NCBI GenBank assembly: GCA_903878085.1
Contig: CAIRGJ010000064.1
Span: 62,001 to 126,000 of the forward strand
From: an uncultured Hyphomicrobiales bacterium
Lineage (GTDB): Bacteria; Pseudomonadota; Alphaproteobacteria; Rhizobiales; Xanthobacteraceae
Length of the DNA: 64,000 nt
Direction of reading: 5' to 3'
Shown: positions 20,473-28,479 of the stretch, in pieces
Layout: every line of letters begins with the position of its first letter
Position numbering within the stretch: the first letter of the stretch is position 1
Position numbers and translations under genes: made by a program
Notes under the pieces: generated by a model
Told to the model about the DNA's origin: nothing
The model's input: the letters and a program-made list of their open reading frames with translations, nothing else
Databases searched by the model: none

Positions 20473-21303
20473 ATGCTGACCTTACATTCGATCGTCCATC
20501 CGACCGACTTCTCCGACGCCAGCGCCGACGCCCTCACCCATGCGCTGCGCATCGCGATAGCGGCGAAAGCCGAACTGCACATTCTGCACGTGCCCACGGC
20601 GCCGGCGGATGAGGACTGGATGTCGTTCCCGCATGTGCCCGAAATACTGATGCGGTGGGGCTTCCTCAATGCGGGCGAGCCGGCCGCCGCGATCCATAGC
20701 AGGCTCGGCATCGCGATCCGCAAGGTCGAACTGCCGCAGCAATCGCCAATTGCCGGCATCCAGGAGTTTCTCGACCAGCACCCGGCCGATCTGATCGTAC
20801 TCGGCATCGAAGGCCGGCATGGCGCCGCGCGCTGGCTGCACGGCCCGGACGCCGAGAAGCTTGCCCGCGATGCCCGAACGCCGACCTTGTTCGTGCCGAT
20901 TCACCGGCGCAACTTCGTCGACCACGCGCGCGGCGAGATGACGTTGCGGCGCGTGCTGATCCCGGTCGATCGTGAACCAGGACCGACCGCAGCCATCGAC
21001 ACCATTATGGCATTTGCCCATGCCATCGGCGGCGATGCCGTGGAAGAGCGCCTGCTGCATGTCGGCCGCAATCCGCCGAAGGTGCCGCGTCCGGGCAATC
21101 CGCAGCAGGCAATCCCGGTCGCCACCCGTGACGGCGACGTGGTCGAAACCATTGTCGAAACCGCCACCGGCTGGCAGGCCGACCTGATCGGCATGCCGAC
21201 CGCCGGGCGCGATGGCTTCATCGACGCGCTGCGCGGCAGCACCACCGAGCGCGTGCTGCGGCAGGCGCCCTGCTCGGTGCTGGCGGTGCCGGTGCAGGCT
21301 TAA
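20473..21303 (+). CDS. Tandem universal stress protein (UspA) family protein
   Basis: A 276-aa cytosolic protein made of two Usp domains. Domain 1 opens with SIVHPTDFSDASADALTHAL; domain 2 with RRVLIPVDREPGPTAAIDT and ends LRQAPCSVLAVPV. A degenerate ATP-binding motif, GMPTAGRDGFIDALRGSTTERVLRQAP, matches the G2xG9G(S/T) pattern in part, so at least the second domain may bind nucleotide. ATG 20473 has AAAGG about 8 bases upstream. It is a single gene divergent from prfC. No EcfG-type promoter was found in front of it. Confidence 0.87.
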   Translation: MLTLHSIVHPTDFSDASADALTHALRIAIAAKAELHILHVPTAPADEDWMSFPHVPEILMRWGFLNAGEPAAAIHSRLGIAIRKVELPQQSPIAGIQEFLDQHPADLIVLGIEGRHGAARWLHGPDAEKLARDARTPTLFVPIHRRNFVDHARGEMTLRRVLIPVDREPGPTAAIDTIMAFAHAIGGDAVEERLLHVGRNPPKVPRPGNPQQAIPVATRDGDVVETIVETATGWQADLIGMPTAGRDGFIDALRGSTTERVLRQAPCSVLAVPVQA

Positions 21304-21398
21304 GCGCCCGGCGGCAGAACATCTCCGGCCGGAACAAGCGGCGCCGGCGGTCGATACCACAGGCTAGCCAACACGCTGCGCCAGTTCGTTCGGCGCGC

Positions 21399-21749
21399 TC
21401 ACAGGGCGGCGCTATACTGTTCCGGCTTGAAGCCCACCAGTAATTTGCCGCCGCCCAAATTCAGCACCGGACGCTTGATCATCGAGGGCTGCGCCAGCAT
21501 CAGCGCGATGGCCTTCTTTTCGGTGAGGCCTTCTTTGTCCTTGTCGGGCAGTTTCTTGAACGTGGTGCCGGCGCGGTTGAGCAGCGTCTCCCAGCCGACT
21601 TTCTTGGCCCAGCGCTCCAGGCGCTCGCGCTCGATGCCGGCGGTCTTGTAGTCGTGGAAGGTGTAGTCGACGCCCTGCTTGTCGAGGAAGGCGCGCGCCT
21701 TCTTCATGGTGTCGCAGTTCTTGATGCCGTAAATCGTGACCGTTTTCAT
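21399..21749 (-). CDS. ArsC/Spx/YffB family thioredoxin-fold protein
   Basis: A 116-aa protein of the arsenate reductase-like family. The N-terminus MKTVTIYGIKNCDTMKKARAFLD has a single Cys (KNCDTMKKA) as in YffB/Spx rather than the CX3C or CX2C redox pair. The Arg of SMIKRPVL, conserved in ArsC, is kept. YffB-like members behave as GSH-dependent thiol reductases; an arsenate role is unlikely without ars genes nearby. The gene stands alone, with the divergent IPNS-like oxygenase upstream. Confidence 0.88.
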   Translation of the reverse strand: MKTVTIYGIKNCDTMKKARAFLDKQGVDYTFHDYKTAGIERERLERWAKKVGWETLLNRAGTTFKKLPDKDKEGLTEKKAIALMLAQPSMIKRPVLNLGGGKLLVGFKPEQYSAAL

Positions 21750-21955
21750 CGCGGATTGCCTAACTTATTGGCTTGCCTCTTAGCACAAGTTTTGATTCAT
21801 TGGCTGAGAGTAGAAGCGGTCAGGGTCTTATCGGTCCCAGGACATTGCTCGGCAAAGATCGAACGTTTCGTTCTGCGGCCGGCATCGACCTTCACTCACT
21901 CCCGGCTTCCAGCACCGTTCGATCGTTGTCCCCGCGATCATCGATGGAGACGATC

Positions 21956-22939
21956 ATGAACACAGTCTACGGCCTCGCCGAACTCAAGAAAGAGCAGACC
22001 ATCGGCGGTATCGGCACGACTAAAGCCCGCGACGTTCCGCGCATCGATCTCGCCAACTTCGAGGCCCGCAAGACCGAGATCGCCGATCAGCTCTGGAAAG
22101 CGTCGACCGAGATCGGCTTCTTCCAACTGATCAATCACGGCATTCCGCAGGAACAGGTCGACGAAGCCTTCGACATGACGGCGAAGTTCTTCGACCTACC
22201 GCACGACACCAAAGGCAAGATGCCGCTCGGCAAGGGCACCAACACCGGCTGGGAATACAAAGCCCAAGTGCGGCCTTCGACCGGCGCCGCCGATCAGAAA
22301 GAGTCCTATCAGATCACCGTGCCGCGCATGGCCGGCCTCTGGCCCAACGGCAACGAACTGCCGGGCTTCAAGGCCGTCATGCTCGCGTTCGAACGCGCCA
22401 ACTGGGCGGTCGGCATGAAGGTGCTGTCGTGCTTTGCGTTGAAGCTCGGCTTCGCGCCGGATTTTTTCACCGACTGCCACGATCCAATCTCACCGGAGTA
22501 TCAGAGCACGCTGCGGCTGCTGCACTACCTGCCGATGGTCAACGCCAAGCCGGAAGACTTCACCGGCTGGCGCGCCGGCGCGCACACCGACTTCGATTGC
22601 CTGACGCTGCTGCATCAGCGCACCGGCCAGGGCGGCCTGCAGCTCTGCCCGGGCAAGGAATCCGGCGAACTGGCGTGGACCGATGTGCCGCCCGCCCCGG
22701 GCGTCATCACCTGCAACATCGGCGACATGCTGATGCGCTGGAGCGACGACAAACTGCTGTCGACGCTGCACCGCGTGCGCATGCCGCGGCAGGACGAGTA
22801 TCTCGGGCCGCGCTATTCGCTGCCGTTTTTCTGCCAGGCCAACAAGGACGCCATCATCCAGGGACCGGGCAAGCTCTACGACCCGATCACGGCGCACGAC
22901 TATCTGCAACAGCGCATCGCGGCGAATTTTGCGAAATAG
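21956..22939 (+). CDS. Isopenicillin N synthase-like 2OG-Fe(II) oxygenase
   Basis: A 327-aa cytosolic dioxygenase of the IPNS/DIOX family. The N-terminal non-haem dioxygenase domain starts VPRIDLANF and has TEIGFFQLINHGIP. Iron ligands are His210 and Asp212 (GAHTDFDCLTLL) and His272 (LHRVRMP); Arg286 in RYSLPFF is the 2OG-binding R-x-S motif. ATG 21956 has GGAGA 5 bases upstream, which rejects the 61-codon extension in the ORF track. There is no biosynthetic cluster around it, so antibiotic synthesis is not implied; substrate unknown. A clear terminator follows. Confidence 0.88.
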   Translation: MNTVYGLAELKKEQTIGGIGTTKARDVPRIDLANFEARKTEIADQLWKASTEIGFFQLINHGIPQEQVDEAFDMTAKFFDLPHDTKGKMPLGKGTNTGWEYKAQVRPSTGAADQKESYQITVPRMAGLWPNGNELPGFKAVMLAFERANWAVGMKVLSCFALKLGFAPDFFTDCHDPISPEYQSTLRLLHYLPMVNAKPEDFTGWRAGAHTDFDCLTLLHQRTGQGGLQLCPGKESGELAWTDVPPAPGVITCNIGDMLMRWSDDKLLSTLHRVRMPRQDEYLGPRYSLPFFCQANKDAIIQGPGKLYDPITAHDYLQQRIAANFAK

Positions 22940-22955
22940 ACTGACAAACCGAAAA

Positions 22956-22986
22956 CGCAGCCGGTTCACACCGGCTGCGCCTTTGT
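22956..22986 (+). terminator. Rho-independent terminator after the IPNS-like gene
   Basis: CGCAGCCGG / CCGGCTGCG form a 9-bp perfect stem with a 6-base loop, followed by CCTTTGTTTT. It starts 17 bases after the stop codon. Confidence 0.88.
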
Positions 22987-23023
22987 TTTCGGCTCCTTCT
23001 GAGAGCGGACGCGGAGAGCCCCC

Positions 23024-23473
23024 TCACTTCGACATGTTCAGCGCCACGGCGGCGCGGATGAGCGCCTTCAACGCCTTCTCATTGATCGTGTCGCCCTCAT
23101 GAATATCGATGGCACGCCGCATGTTGCCCTCAAGGCTGGAATTGAAGAGACGCGATGGATCAGCCAACGACGCCCCCTTGGCGAAGGTCATCTTCACGAC
23201 GGCTTTGTAGGTCTCGCCGGTACAGATAATGCCGGCGTGCTCCCACACCGGGACGCCGCGCCACTTCACCTCCTCCACCACATCAGGATCGGCCTGCTTG
23301 ATGATCGATCGTACGCGCGCAAGCGTCTCGCCGCGCCAATCCCCCAACTCCTTGATTTTCGCGTCAATCAGCCGCGACGGAGAATCTCCACTCGTGGCCG
23401 GCTTTGCAGCCTTCGCGGCCACCCCCTTGGGGGCGGCCTTCGCAGGCTTTTGAGACGTCGTCTTTTTGCTCAT
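23024..23473 (-). CDS. DUF1801 domain protein with Lys/Ala-rich N-terminus
   Basis: A 149-aa cytosolic protein. Residues 1-35 are a basic low-complexity tail (SQKPAKAAPKGVAAKAAKPA); residues 40-149 are a DUF1801 (YdhG-like) domain with VEEVKWRGVPVWEHAGIICTGETYKAVVKMTF and the terminal region LKALIRAAVALN. The domain resembles an alpha/beta fold related to frataxin-like proteins; its biochemical role is unknown. ATG 23473 has AGGA about 8 bases upstream and is preferred over the ORF-track start. It is divergent from yghU. Confidence 0.85.
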   Translation of the reverse strand: MSKKTTSQKPAKAAPKGVAAKAAKPATSGDSPSRLIDAKIKELGDWRGETLARVRSIIKQADPDVVEEVKWRGVPVWEHAGIICTGETYKAVVKMTFAKGASLADPSRLFNSSLEGNMRRAIDIHEGDTINEKALKALIRAAVALNMSK

Positions 23474-23677
23474 GGCGCGATCCTGTCGAACATTTGCTTT
23501 CCAACGCCAAAGTTGAACGCCCACGCCTGTCTAGGCAAGGCCGTCTTCGAGATGGTGAAATCGTCATGCCGTGACCTGCAATGCGGAATACAGAGTTGCC
23601 CGAAACGCACGAACGTTTATGTATGGCAGCCGCCTCGAAAGCCGTCGCACATTCACGTTGATCGCAAGGGACTGAAC

Positions 23678-24553
23678 ATGACCGACACGCCCGACTACAC
23701 GCCGCCAAAGGTCTGGACCTGGAACAAGCCCAACGGCGGCAAGTTCGCCAGCATCAACCGGCCGATTTCGGGCGCAACGCATGACAAGGAACTGCCGGTT
23801 GGGCGTCATCCTTTGCAACTGTACTCGCTGGCCACGCCGAACGGCCAGAAGGTCACGATCCTGCTGGAAGAATTGCTGGCGCTGGGCCACAAGGGCGCGG
23901 AATACGACGCCTGGCTGATCAAGATCGCCGACGGCGAACAGTTCGGCTCCGGCTTCGTCGGGGTGAACCCCAATTCCAAGATCCCGGCGCTGATGGACCG
24001 CAGCGGCCCAAAGCCGATCCGCGTATTCGAGTCCGGTGCGATTCTGATGTATCTCGCGGATAAATTCGGCGCCTTTATGCCGAGCGAGCCCGCGCAGCGC
24101 GCCGAATGCCTGTCGTGGCTGTTCTGGCAGATGGGCAGCGCGCCCTATCTCGGCGGCGGCTTCGGCCATTTCTATGCCTATGCGCCGACCAAGATCGAAT
24201 ACGCCATCGATCGCTTCGCCATGGAGGCCAAGCGCGAGATGGACGTGCTCGACCGCCGGCTGGCGCAGAGTGAATACATCGCGGGCGACAGCTACACCAT
24301 CGCCGACATGGCGATTTTCCCGTGGTACGGCGGGCTGGCGAAAGGCTGGCAGTACGACGCGGCTGAATTCCTCAGCGTCCATGAATACAAGAACGTCTTG
24401 CGATGGGCCGACCAATTGCTGACGCGCCCGGCGGTCAAGCGCGGCCGCATGGTCAACCGCATCCGCGGCGAGCTATCGATGCAGTTGCACGAACGCCATG
24501 AGGCGAGCGACTTCGATACGAAGACGCAGGATAAGGTGGCGACGGCGGGGTGA
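23678..24553 (+). CDS. yghU: Glutathione-dependent disulfide-bond oxidoreductase YghU
   Basis: A 291-aa GST of the Nu class. The N-terminal extension YTPPKVWTWNKPNGGKFASINRP and the core GRHPLQLYSLATPNGQKVTILLEEL are diagnostic; TPN holds the Thr/Asn that bind two GSH in Nu-class enzymes, which reduce disulfides and organic hydroperoxides. The C-terminal all-helical domain (LSWLFWQMGSAPYLGGGFGHFY) is complete. ATG 23678 has AAGGGA 6 bases upstream. Its stop lies only 3 bases from the convergent hicB stop. Confidence 0.94.
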   Translation: MTDTPDYTPPKVWTWNKPNGGKFASINRPISGATHDKELPVGRHPLQLYSLATPNGQKVTILLEELLALGHKGAEYDAWLIKIADGEQFGSGFVGVNPNSKIPALMDRSGPKPIRVFESGAILMYLADKFGAFMPSEPAQRAECLSWLFWQMGSAPYLGGGFGHFYAYAPTKIEYAIDRFAMEAKREMDVLDRRLAQSEYIAGDSYTIADMAIFPWYGGLAKGWQYDAAEFLSVHEYKNVLRWADQLLTRPAVKRGRMVNRIRGELSMQLHERHEASDFDTKTQDKVATAG

Positions 24554-24556
24554 GCG

Positions 24557-24775
24557 TTATTCGGCTGCGGCCGTCGCTGGCCGAAATCTCGGTTCGGGGA
24601 TTGGCAGCCCGTTTTTGCGGGCGACGTCGAGCCATGCTTGCATCGCGACGCCCAACTCTGCGACTGCCGCCTCTCGCGTCTCGCCATGCGCAGAACAAGG
24701 CTCAAGGTCCGGCGCTTCCGCGATCCAGACCGAATCTTCGTCAGACCAATAAACGATGATGGCGTAATTCTTCAT
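24557..24775 (-). CDS. hicB: HicB family antitoxin
   Basis: A 72-aa protein with the partial RNase H-like HicB fold: YAIIVYWSDEDSVWIAEAPDLEPCSAHGETREAAVAEL. It is the short HicB form without a C-terminal DNA-binding domain. In HicAB modules HicB neutralises the HicA RNase. Its start overlaps the stop of the upstream hicA by 4 bases (ATGA), giving toxin-first order and translational coupling. The short form suggests that autoregulation, if any, needs another factor. Confidence 0.88.
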   Translation of the reverse strand: MKNYAIIVYWSDEDSVWIAEAPDLEPCSAHGETREAAVAELGVAMQAWLDVARKNGLPIPEPRFRPATAAAE

Positions 24776-25029
24776 GGGTTCGAGCCGAGCGTTAGCCGGT
24801 GTTTTTGTATTATATCGCGGAGTTGCCGGATTTGGTACCGCTTTGCATCCTTGCCGTCGGGCTGGACGGGAAACGGCCGTCCGACTGCGGGATGGAGGTA
24901 GATGTGGTGGCTCCCGCTGACCCGTACCAGACGGAAACCGAGGTTAAGCAATAGCCGCTCCAGATCGCGAAAGCTGACCGTTCCCCGACCGGCCATGACT
25001 GCGTCGAACGTCTTCTCGTCGCTCGCCAT
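24772..25029 (-). CDS. hicA: HicA family toxin (predicted mRNA interferase)
   Basis: An 85-aa double-stranded-RNA-binding-like protein with the conserved catalytic His motif SGSHHIYLHP and the end DIIQKHRLTL. HicA toxins cleave mRNA. Residues 1-20 (MASDEKTFDAVMAGRGTVSF) form the extension common in Rhizobiales HicA, ahead of DLERLLLNLGFRLVR. Key residues appear intact, so the toxin is likely functional. It is followed by hicB with a 4-base overlap. The gene opens a small accessory patch between yghU and guaA. Confidence 0.88.
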   Translation of the reverse strand: MASDEKTFDAVMAGRGTVSFRDLERLLLNLGFRLVRVSGSHHIYLHPAVGRPFPVQPDGKDAKRYQIRQLRDIIQKHRLTLGSNP

Positions 25030-25074
25030 GGCGCCCCAAAATCTCAGGCGGTTATGAGAATGGAAAGTCTAGCG

Positions 25075-25151
25075 TGTAGGACGCAATAGCGCAGCGTATT
25101 GCGCCGCCTGCACGCGAGACGGCGGAATACGCTGGGCTATTCCGCCCTACA
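25075..25151. repeat. Imperfect palindromic repeat element of about 77 bp
   Basis: The arms TGTAGGACGCAATAGCGCAGCGTATTGCGCC and GGCGGAATACGCTGGGCTATTCCGCCCTACA are inverted copies with a few paired differences, around a central GCCTGCACGCGAGAC. Such TGTAGGGCG...CGCCCTACA elements are common intergenic repeats in Rhizobiales, by recollection. The right end overlaps the stop codon of the HEPN-like gene. Confidence 0.8.
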
Positions 25152-25758
25152 GGCCTGGATTTAATATCCGAGCGAAAGGAAGCTTAAGAGCATCGCCCGT
25201 AAATTTGACGCTTATTTGGTCCACCTCGTTAAAAAGAATTACAAACAATTCGTCCATCTGCGCTCGTTTGAGCTCAACCGGCTCGCCCATTTTCACAAAT
25301 GGCAGAATGATCGGCTTCTTACCGAGCACACTATTATTGTGAGCTATCGCATTTCTATAATTTCGGAGATCTCCGAAAACATCGGAGACGATATCATTTT
25401 GCACTCGGCTAATGGCTTCTGCGTACAATGGACGCACCGTTTCCCAGATTGAATAGATAAAAACTATGCAGGATCGCGAAAGCAGCAATTGGTTTGGGCC
25501 GTCGTGCGCATTCCGACTAATTAAATCACCAATTTTCACCGCATGATTGTAAGTGGCATCCGAACTATTTGGATCGTCACCATGAAGAAAAAATATTGCT
25601 TTATCGGGAGGAGCAGGCAGCGCCTTGATATTCTGGGCGAATAGGTCGATTCCGGCGCAGGAGTCTGAATACATCCCGTAGATGCCGTCCAGAAATTTTA
25701 GAAAATTCCATAATAAAATAGAGGCAGGATTCGTGAATGGAGGAGCAGCAATTGCCAT
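25147..25758 (-). CDS. HEPN-like protein immediately downstream of guaA
   Basis: A 203-aa, mostly alpha-helical protein, not recognised as a named family. Near residue 135 it has DLRNYRNAIAHNN, matching the R-x4-6-H active motif of HEPN ribonuclease domains. It has no signal peptide. GC content is visibly lower than in its neighbours, suggesting recent acquisition. It starts 3 bases after the guaA stop (TGA GGA ATG) with a purine-rich stretch at the end of guaA as ribosome binding site, so it would be translated from the guaA message. Its TAG stop lies in a palindromic repeat. HEPN proteins are often toxins or defence RNases, but no partner antitoxin or sensor is fused here. Confidence 0.65.
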   Translation of the reverse strand: MAIAAPPFTNPASILLWNFLKFLDGIYGMYSDSCAGIDLFAQNIKALPAPPDKAIFFLHGDDPNSSDATYNHAVKIGDLISRNAHDGPNQLLLSRSCIVFIYSIWETVRPLYAEAISRVQNDIVSDVFGDLRNYRNAIAHNNSVLGKKPIILPFVKMGEPVELKRAQMDELFVILFNEVDQISVKFTGDALKLPFARILNPGL

Positions 25759-25761
25759 TCC

Positions 25762-27384
25762 TCACTCCCACTCAATCGTCCCGGGTGGCTTGCTGGTCAC
25801 GTCATACACCACGCGGTTGACGCCTTTGACCTCGTTGATGATCCGCGTCGCGACATGCCCTAAGAATTTCATGTCGAAGGAATAGAAATCGGCGGTCATG
25901 CCGTCGACCGACGTCACCGCGCGCAAGCCGATGACGTATTCATACGTGCGGCTATCGCCCATGACGCCGACGGTCTTGACCGGCAGCAGCACGGCGAAGG
26001 CCTGCCAGATGTCGTCGTACTGCCCGCTGCGGCGGATTTCCTCGATGTAGATTTCGTCCGCGAGCCGCAGGATATCGCATTTCTCTTTGGTGACGGCGCC
26101 GGGAATGCGGATCGCCAGACCCGGACCCGGGAACGGATGGCGGCCGACGAAAGCTTCCGGCAGGCCGAGTTCGCGGCCGAGCGCCCGCACTTCATCCTTG
26201 AACAATTCGCGCAACGGCTCGACCAGCTTCATCTTCATGCGGTCGGGCAGACCGCCGACATTGTGATGCGACTTGATGGTGACCGACGGCCCGCCGGTGA
26301 ACGACACACTTTCGATCACATCGGGATAGAGCGTGCCCTGCGCCAGGAAATCGGCGCCGCCTATTTTCTTGGCCTCGGCGTCGAATACGTCGATGAACAA
26401 GCCGCCGATGATCTTGCGCTTCTTTTCCGGATCGTCAACGCCGGCCAGCGCAGAAAGAAAGAGGCCTTCGGCCTGCACGTGCACCAGCGGAATGTTGTAG
26501 CTGTCGCGGAACAGCGCCGCGACCTTCGCCCCTTCGGCGAGCCGCAGCAGACCGTGATCGACGAACACGCAGGTGAGCTGATCGCCGATGGCTTCGTGAA
26601 TGAGAACCGCGGCCACCGCCGAGTCGACGCCGCCCGAGAGGCCGCAGATCACCTTGCCTTTGCCGACCTGTTTGCGGATTTTCTCGATCGCCTCGTCCTT
26701 GAAGGCGCGCATGGTCCAGTCGCCGGTCAGCCCTGCGATGTTGCGCACGAAATTGCGGATGAGCGCCGCGCCGTGCGGCGTGTGCATCACCTCGAGATGG
26801 AATTGCGTGGCGTAGAATTTGCGCTTGTCGTCGCCGATGATCGAAATCGGCGAGTTCGGCGCTTGCCCCAGCACGCGGAAGCCCGGCGGCAATTCGGTGA
26901 CGCGGTCGCCGTGGCTCATCCAGACCGGGTATTTCTCGCCCTTGACCCAGACGCCCGCAAAGATCGGGCTGTCGGCGATGATCTCGACCTCGGCGCGGCC
27001 GAATTCGCGGTGGTGGCCGGCTTCGACCTTGCCGCCGAGCTGAGCCGCCATGGCCTGCTCGCCGTAGCAGATGCCGAGCACCGGCACGCCGGCCTCATAG
27101 ATCGCCTTGGGCGCCAGCGGCGCGTCCTTGTCCAGCACCGAGGCAGGCCCGCCGGACAGGATCACCGCCTTGGGCTTCATCCTCCGGAAGGCTTCCTCGG
27201 CCTTCTGATAGGGCACGATCTCGCAATAGACCTTCTCCTCCCGGACCCGGCGCGCGATGAGCTGGGTGACCTGGGAGCCGAAATCGACGATCAGAATCTT
27301 GTCATGCATTGCCAAATGGCTTTCGGGGCGGCCCGAAACGGGCGCATCTGCGGGCCTTGTGGGGTCGAGCGCGCTTTGGGTCAA
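25762..27384 (-). CDS. guaA: GMP synthase (glutamine-hydrolysing)
   Basis: A 540-aa two-domain enzyme converting XMP to GMP. The class I amidotransferase has Cys106 in GICYGEQ and its His in FHLEVMHTP; the synthetase domain has P-loop [10 protein letters not shown] and ends KPPGTIEWE, the conserved GuaA terminus. The ORF starts 25 residues before [13 protein letters not shown]; relatives have N-terminal extensions of 10-20 residues, so the exact start is uncertain (27384 or 27309). guaB lies 5 kb away on the same strand. A HEPN-like gene is coupled to its 3' end. Confidence 0.96.
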   Translation of the reverse strand: MTQSALDPTRPADAPVSGRPESHLAMHDKILIVDFGSQVTQLIARRVREEKVYCEIVPYQKAEEAFRRMKPKAVILSGGPASVLDKDAPLAPKAIYEAGVPVLGICYGEQAMAAQLGGKVEAGHHREFGRAEVEIIADSPIFAGVWVKGEKYPVWMSHGDRVTELPPGFRVLGQAPNSPISIIGDDKRKFYATQFHLEVMHTPHGAALIRNFVRNIAGLTGDWTMRAFKDEAIEKIRKQVGKGKVICGLSGGVDSAVAAVLIHEAIGDQLTCVFVDHGLLRLAEGAKVAALFRDSYNIPLVHVQAEGLFLSALAGVDDPEKKRKIIGGLFIDVFDAEAKKIGGADFLAQGTLYPDVIESVSFTGGPSVTIKSHHNVGGLPDRMKMKLVEPLRELFKDEVRALGRELGLPEAFVGRHPFPGPGLAIRIPGAVTKEKCDILRLADEIYIEEIRRSGQYDDIWQAFAVLLPVKTVGVMGDSRTYEYVIGLRAVTSVDGMTADFYSFDMKFLGHVATRIINEVKGVNRVVYDVTSKPPGTIEWE

Positions 27385-27525
27385 GGCGGCGTCAGGCTCC
27401 GGTTAACTACACCCGATTTCGAGCCTTTCAGATAACCCTCCATTAGCCGCGGCGTGAGACATAGAGGTCAAGATTTTCGCCATTTCCACACTTTAAGGGG
27501 TCCCTTGGCCACTCACGCCGACCAT

Positions 27526-28479
27526 ATGACGCTTTCTGCGCCAAATGGCAGCGCTGGCGACCGCCGCGCCGCCCTCTTCCGCGAAAGCGCGGCCGATATG
27601 GCGAAGCGCTGGGTGCTGGCGGGTGCCCGGGCGCTCAAGCCCTCGCGGCTCGGCGCCCTGCCCGGCTTTGCCAAAATCTATTTCGAGGAACTGCTGGCGC
27701 CGAATTACGCCCTGCCCGACCCCGAGCGCGGGCTCCACAATCCGCCCGGCCTCGCCGGTCTGGTGCATGACCTGACGCTGCCGACGCTGCTCGCCGGTTA
27801 CCGGCGCGGGCTTTATCCGCTGGCGCATGTCGCGCCGCTGAAATGGTGGTCGCCGCCGCAGCGTTCGGTGCTGCTGTTTGCGGACATGCATATCTCCAAG
27901 AACCTCGGCAAGACGATGCGCCAGCACCGTTACACCGTGACCTTCGACCGCGACATAGAGCGCGTGATCGCCGCTTGCGCCGGACGCCGCAAGGGCCGCT
28001 GGCATCTGACCTGGATCACGCCACCGATGATGCATCTCTACGCGGAAGCCTACGATGCCGGTCACGTGCACAGCTACGAAGTCTGGAACGAACGCGGCGA
28101 GTTGGCCGGCGGCGGCTATGGCATCGGCTACGGCATGGGCTTCACGTCTGAATCTCAATTTACAAATGAGTCGAATGCCGCGCGCATCGGCATGACGGTG
28201 CTCAATTGGCATCTCGCCAAATGGGGCTATCGCTTCAACGACGGCAAGCTGACGGGACCGTTGTGGCAGGCGATGGGCTTCCACGACATGCCGCGCGCCG
28301 AGTTTCTCACGCGCGTTGAAGAAGCATCGCGGGCGCCGGGCAAGACCGGGCGCTGGCAGGTCGAGGACGATATCGACACGATCTCACACTGGCGGCGCGG
28401 CGAGCATCCGACCAGTCCGTTACCGGTCGAGCGCGCGGTTCACGAACGGAATATGCGAGATCAACGCGCCGATGCGTGA
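27526..28479 (+). CDS. Divergent leucyl/phenylalanyl-tRNA-protein transferase-like protein
   Basis: A 317-aa protein related to Aat, which adds Leu/Phe to proteins with N-terminal Arg or Lys. It keeps LPDPERGLHNPPGLAG, YRRGLYPL and WWSPPQRSVLLF, but the later motif usually written GESMFS reads SESQFTNES, and the end LTGPLWQAMGFHDMPRAEF differs from the typical HL..LGA..I.R..F. It also has about 50 extra N-terminal residues and 55 extra C-terminal ones. Start is uncertain: ATG 27526 is given, but an in-frame TTG at 27505 follows AAGGGG closely. The 3' 60 bases overlap the convergent EPKA-repeat gene. It may be a GNAT-fold transferase with another substrate. Confidence 0.72.
   Translation: MTLSAPNGSAGDRRAALFRESAADMAKRWVLAGARALKPSRLGALPGFAKIYFEELLAPNYALPDPERGLHNPPGLAGLVHDLTLPTLLAGYRRGLYPLAHVAPLKWWSPPQRSVLLFADMHISKNLGKTMRQHRYTVTFDRDIERVIAACAGRRKGRWHLTWITPPMMHLYAEAYDAGHVHSYEVWNERGELAGGGYGIGYGMGFTSESQFTNESNAARIGMTVLNWHLAKWGYRFNDGKLTGPLWQAMGFHDMPRAEFLTRVEEASRAPGKTGRWQVEDDIDTISHWRRGEHPTSPLPVERAVHERNMRDQRADA

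Noticed and set aside
21956-22939. Isopenicillin N synthase as a sign of beta-lactam biosynthesis
   Set aside because: There is no ACV synthetase or other cluster gene nearby; the IPNS-like family is broad.
26137-27435. 432-aa plus-strand ORF across guaA
   Set aside because: It is antisense to a clear GMP synthase with all motifs; its His/Arg/Asp-rich composition is that of a GC-rich shadow frame.
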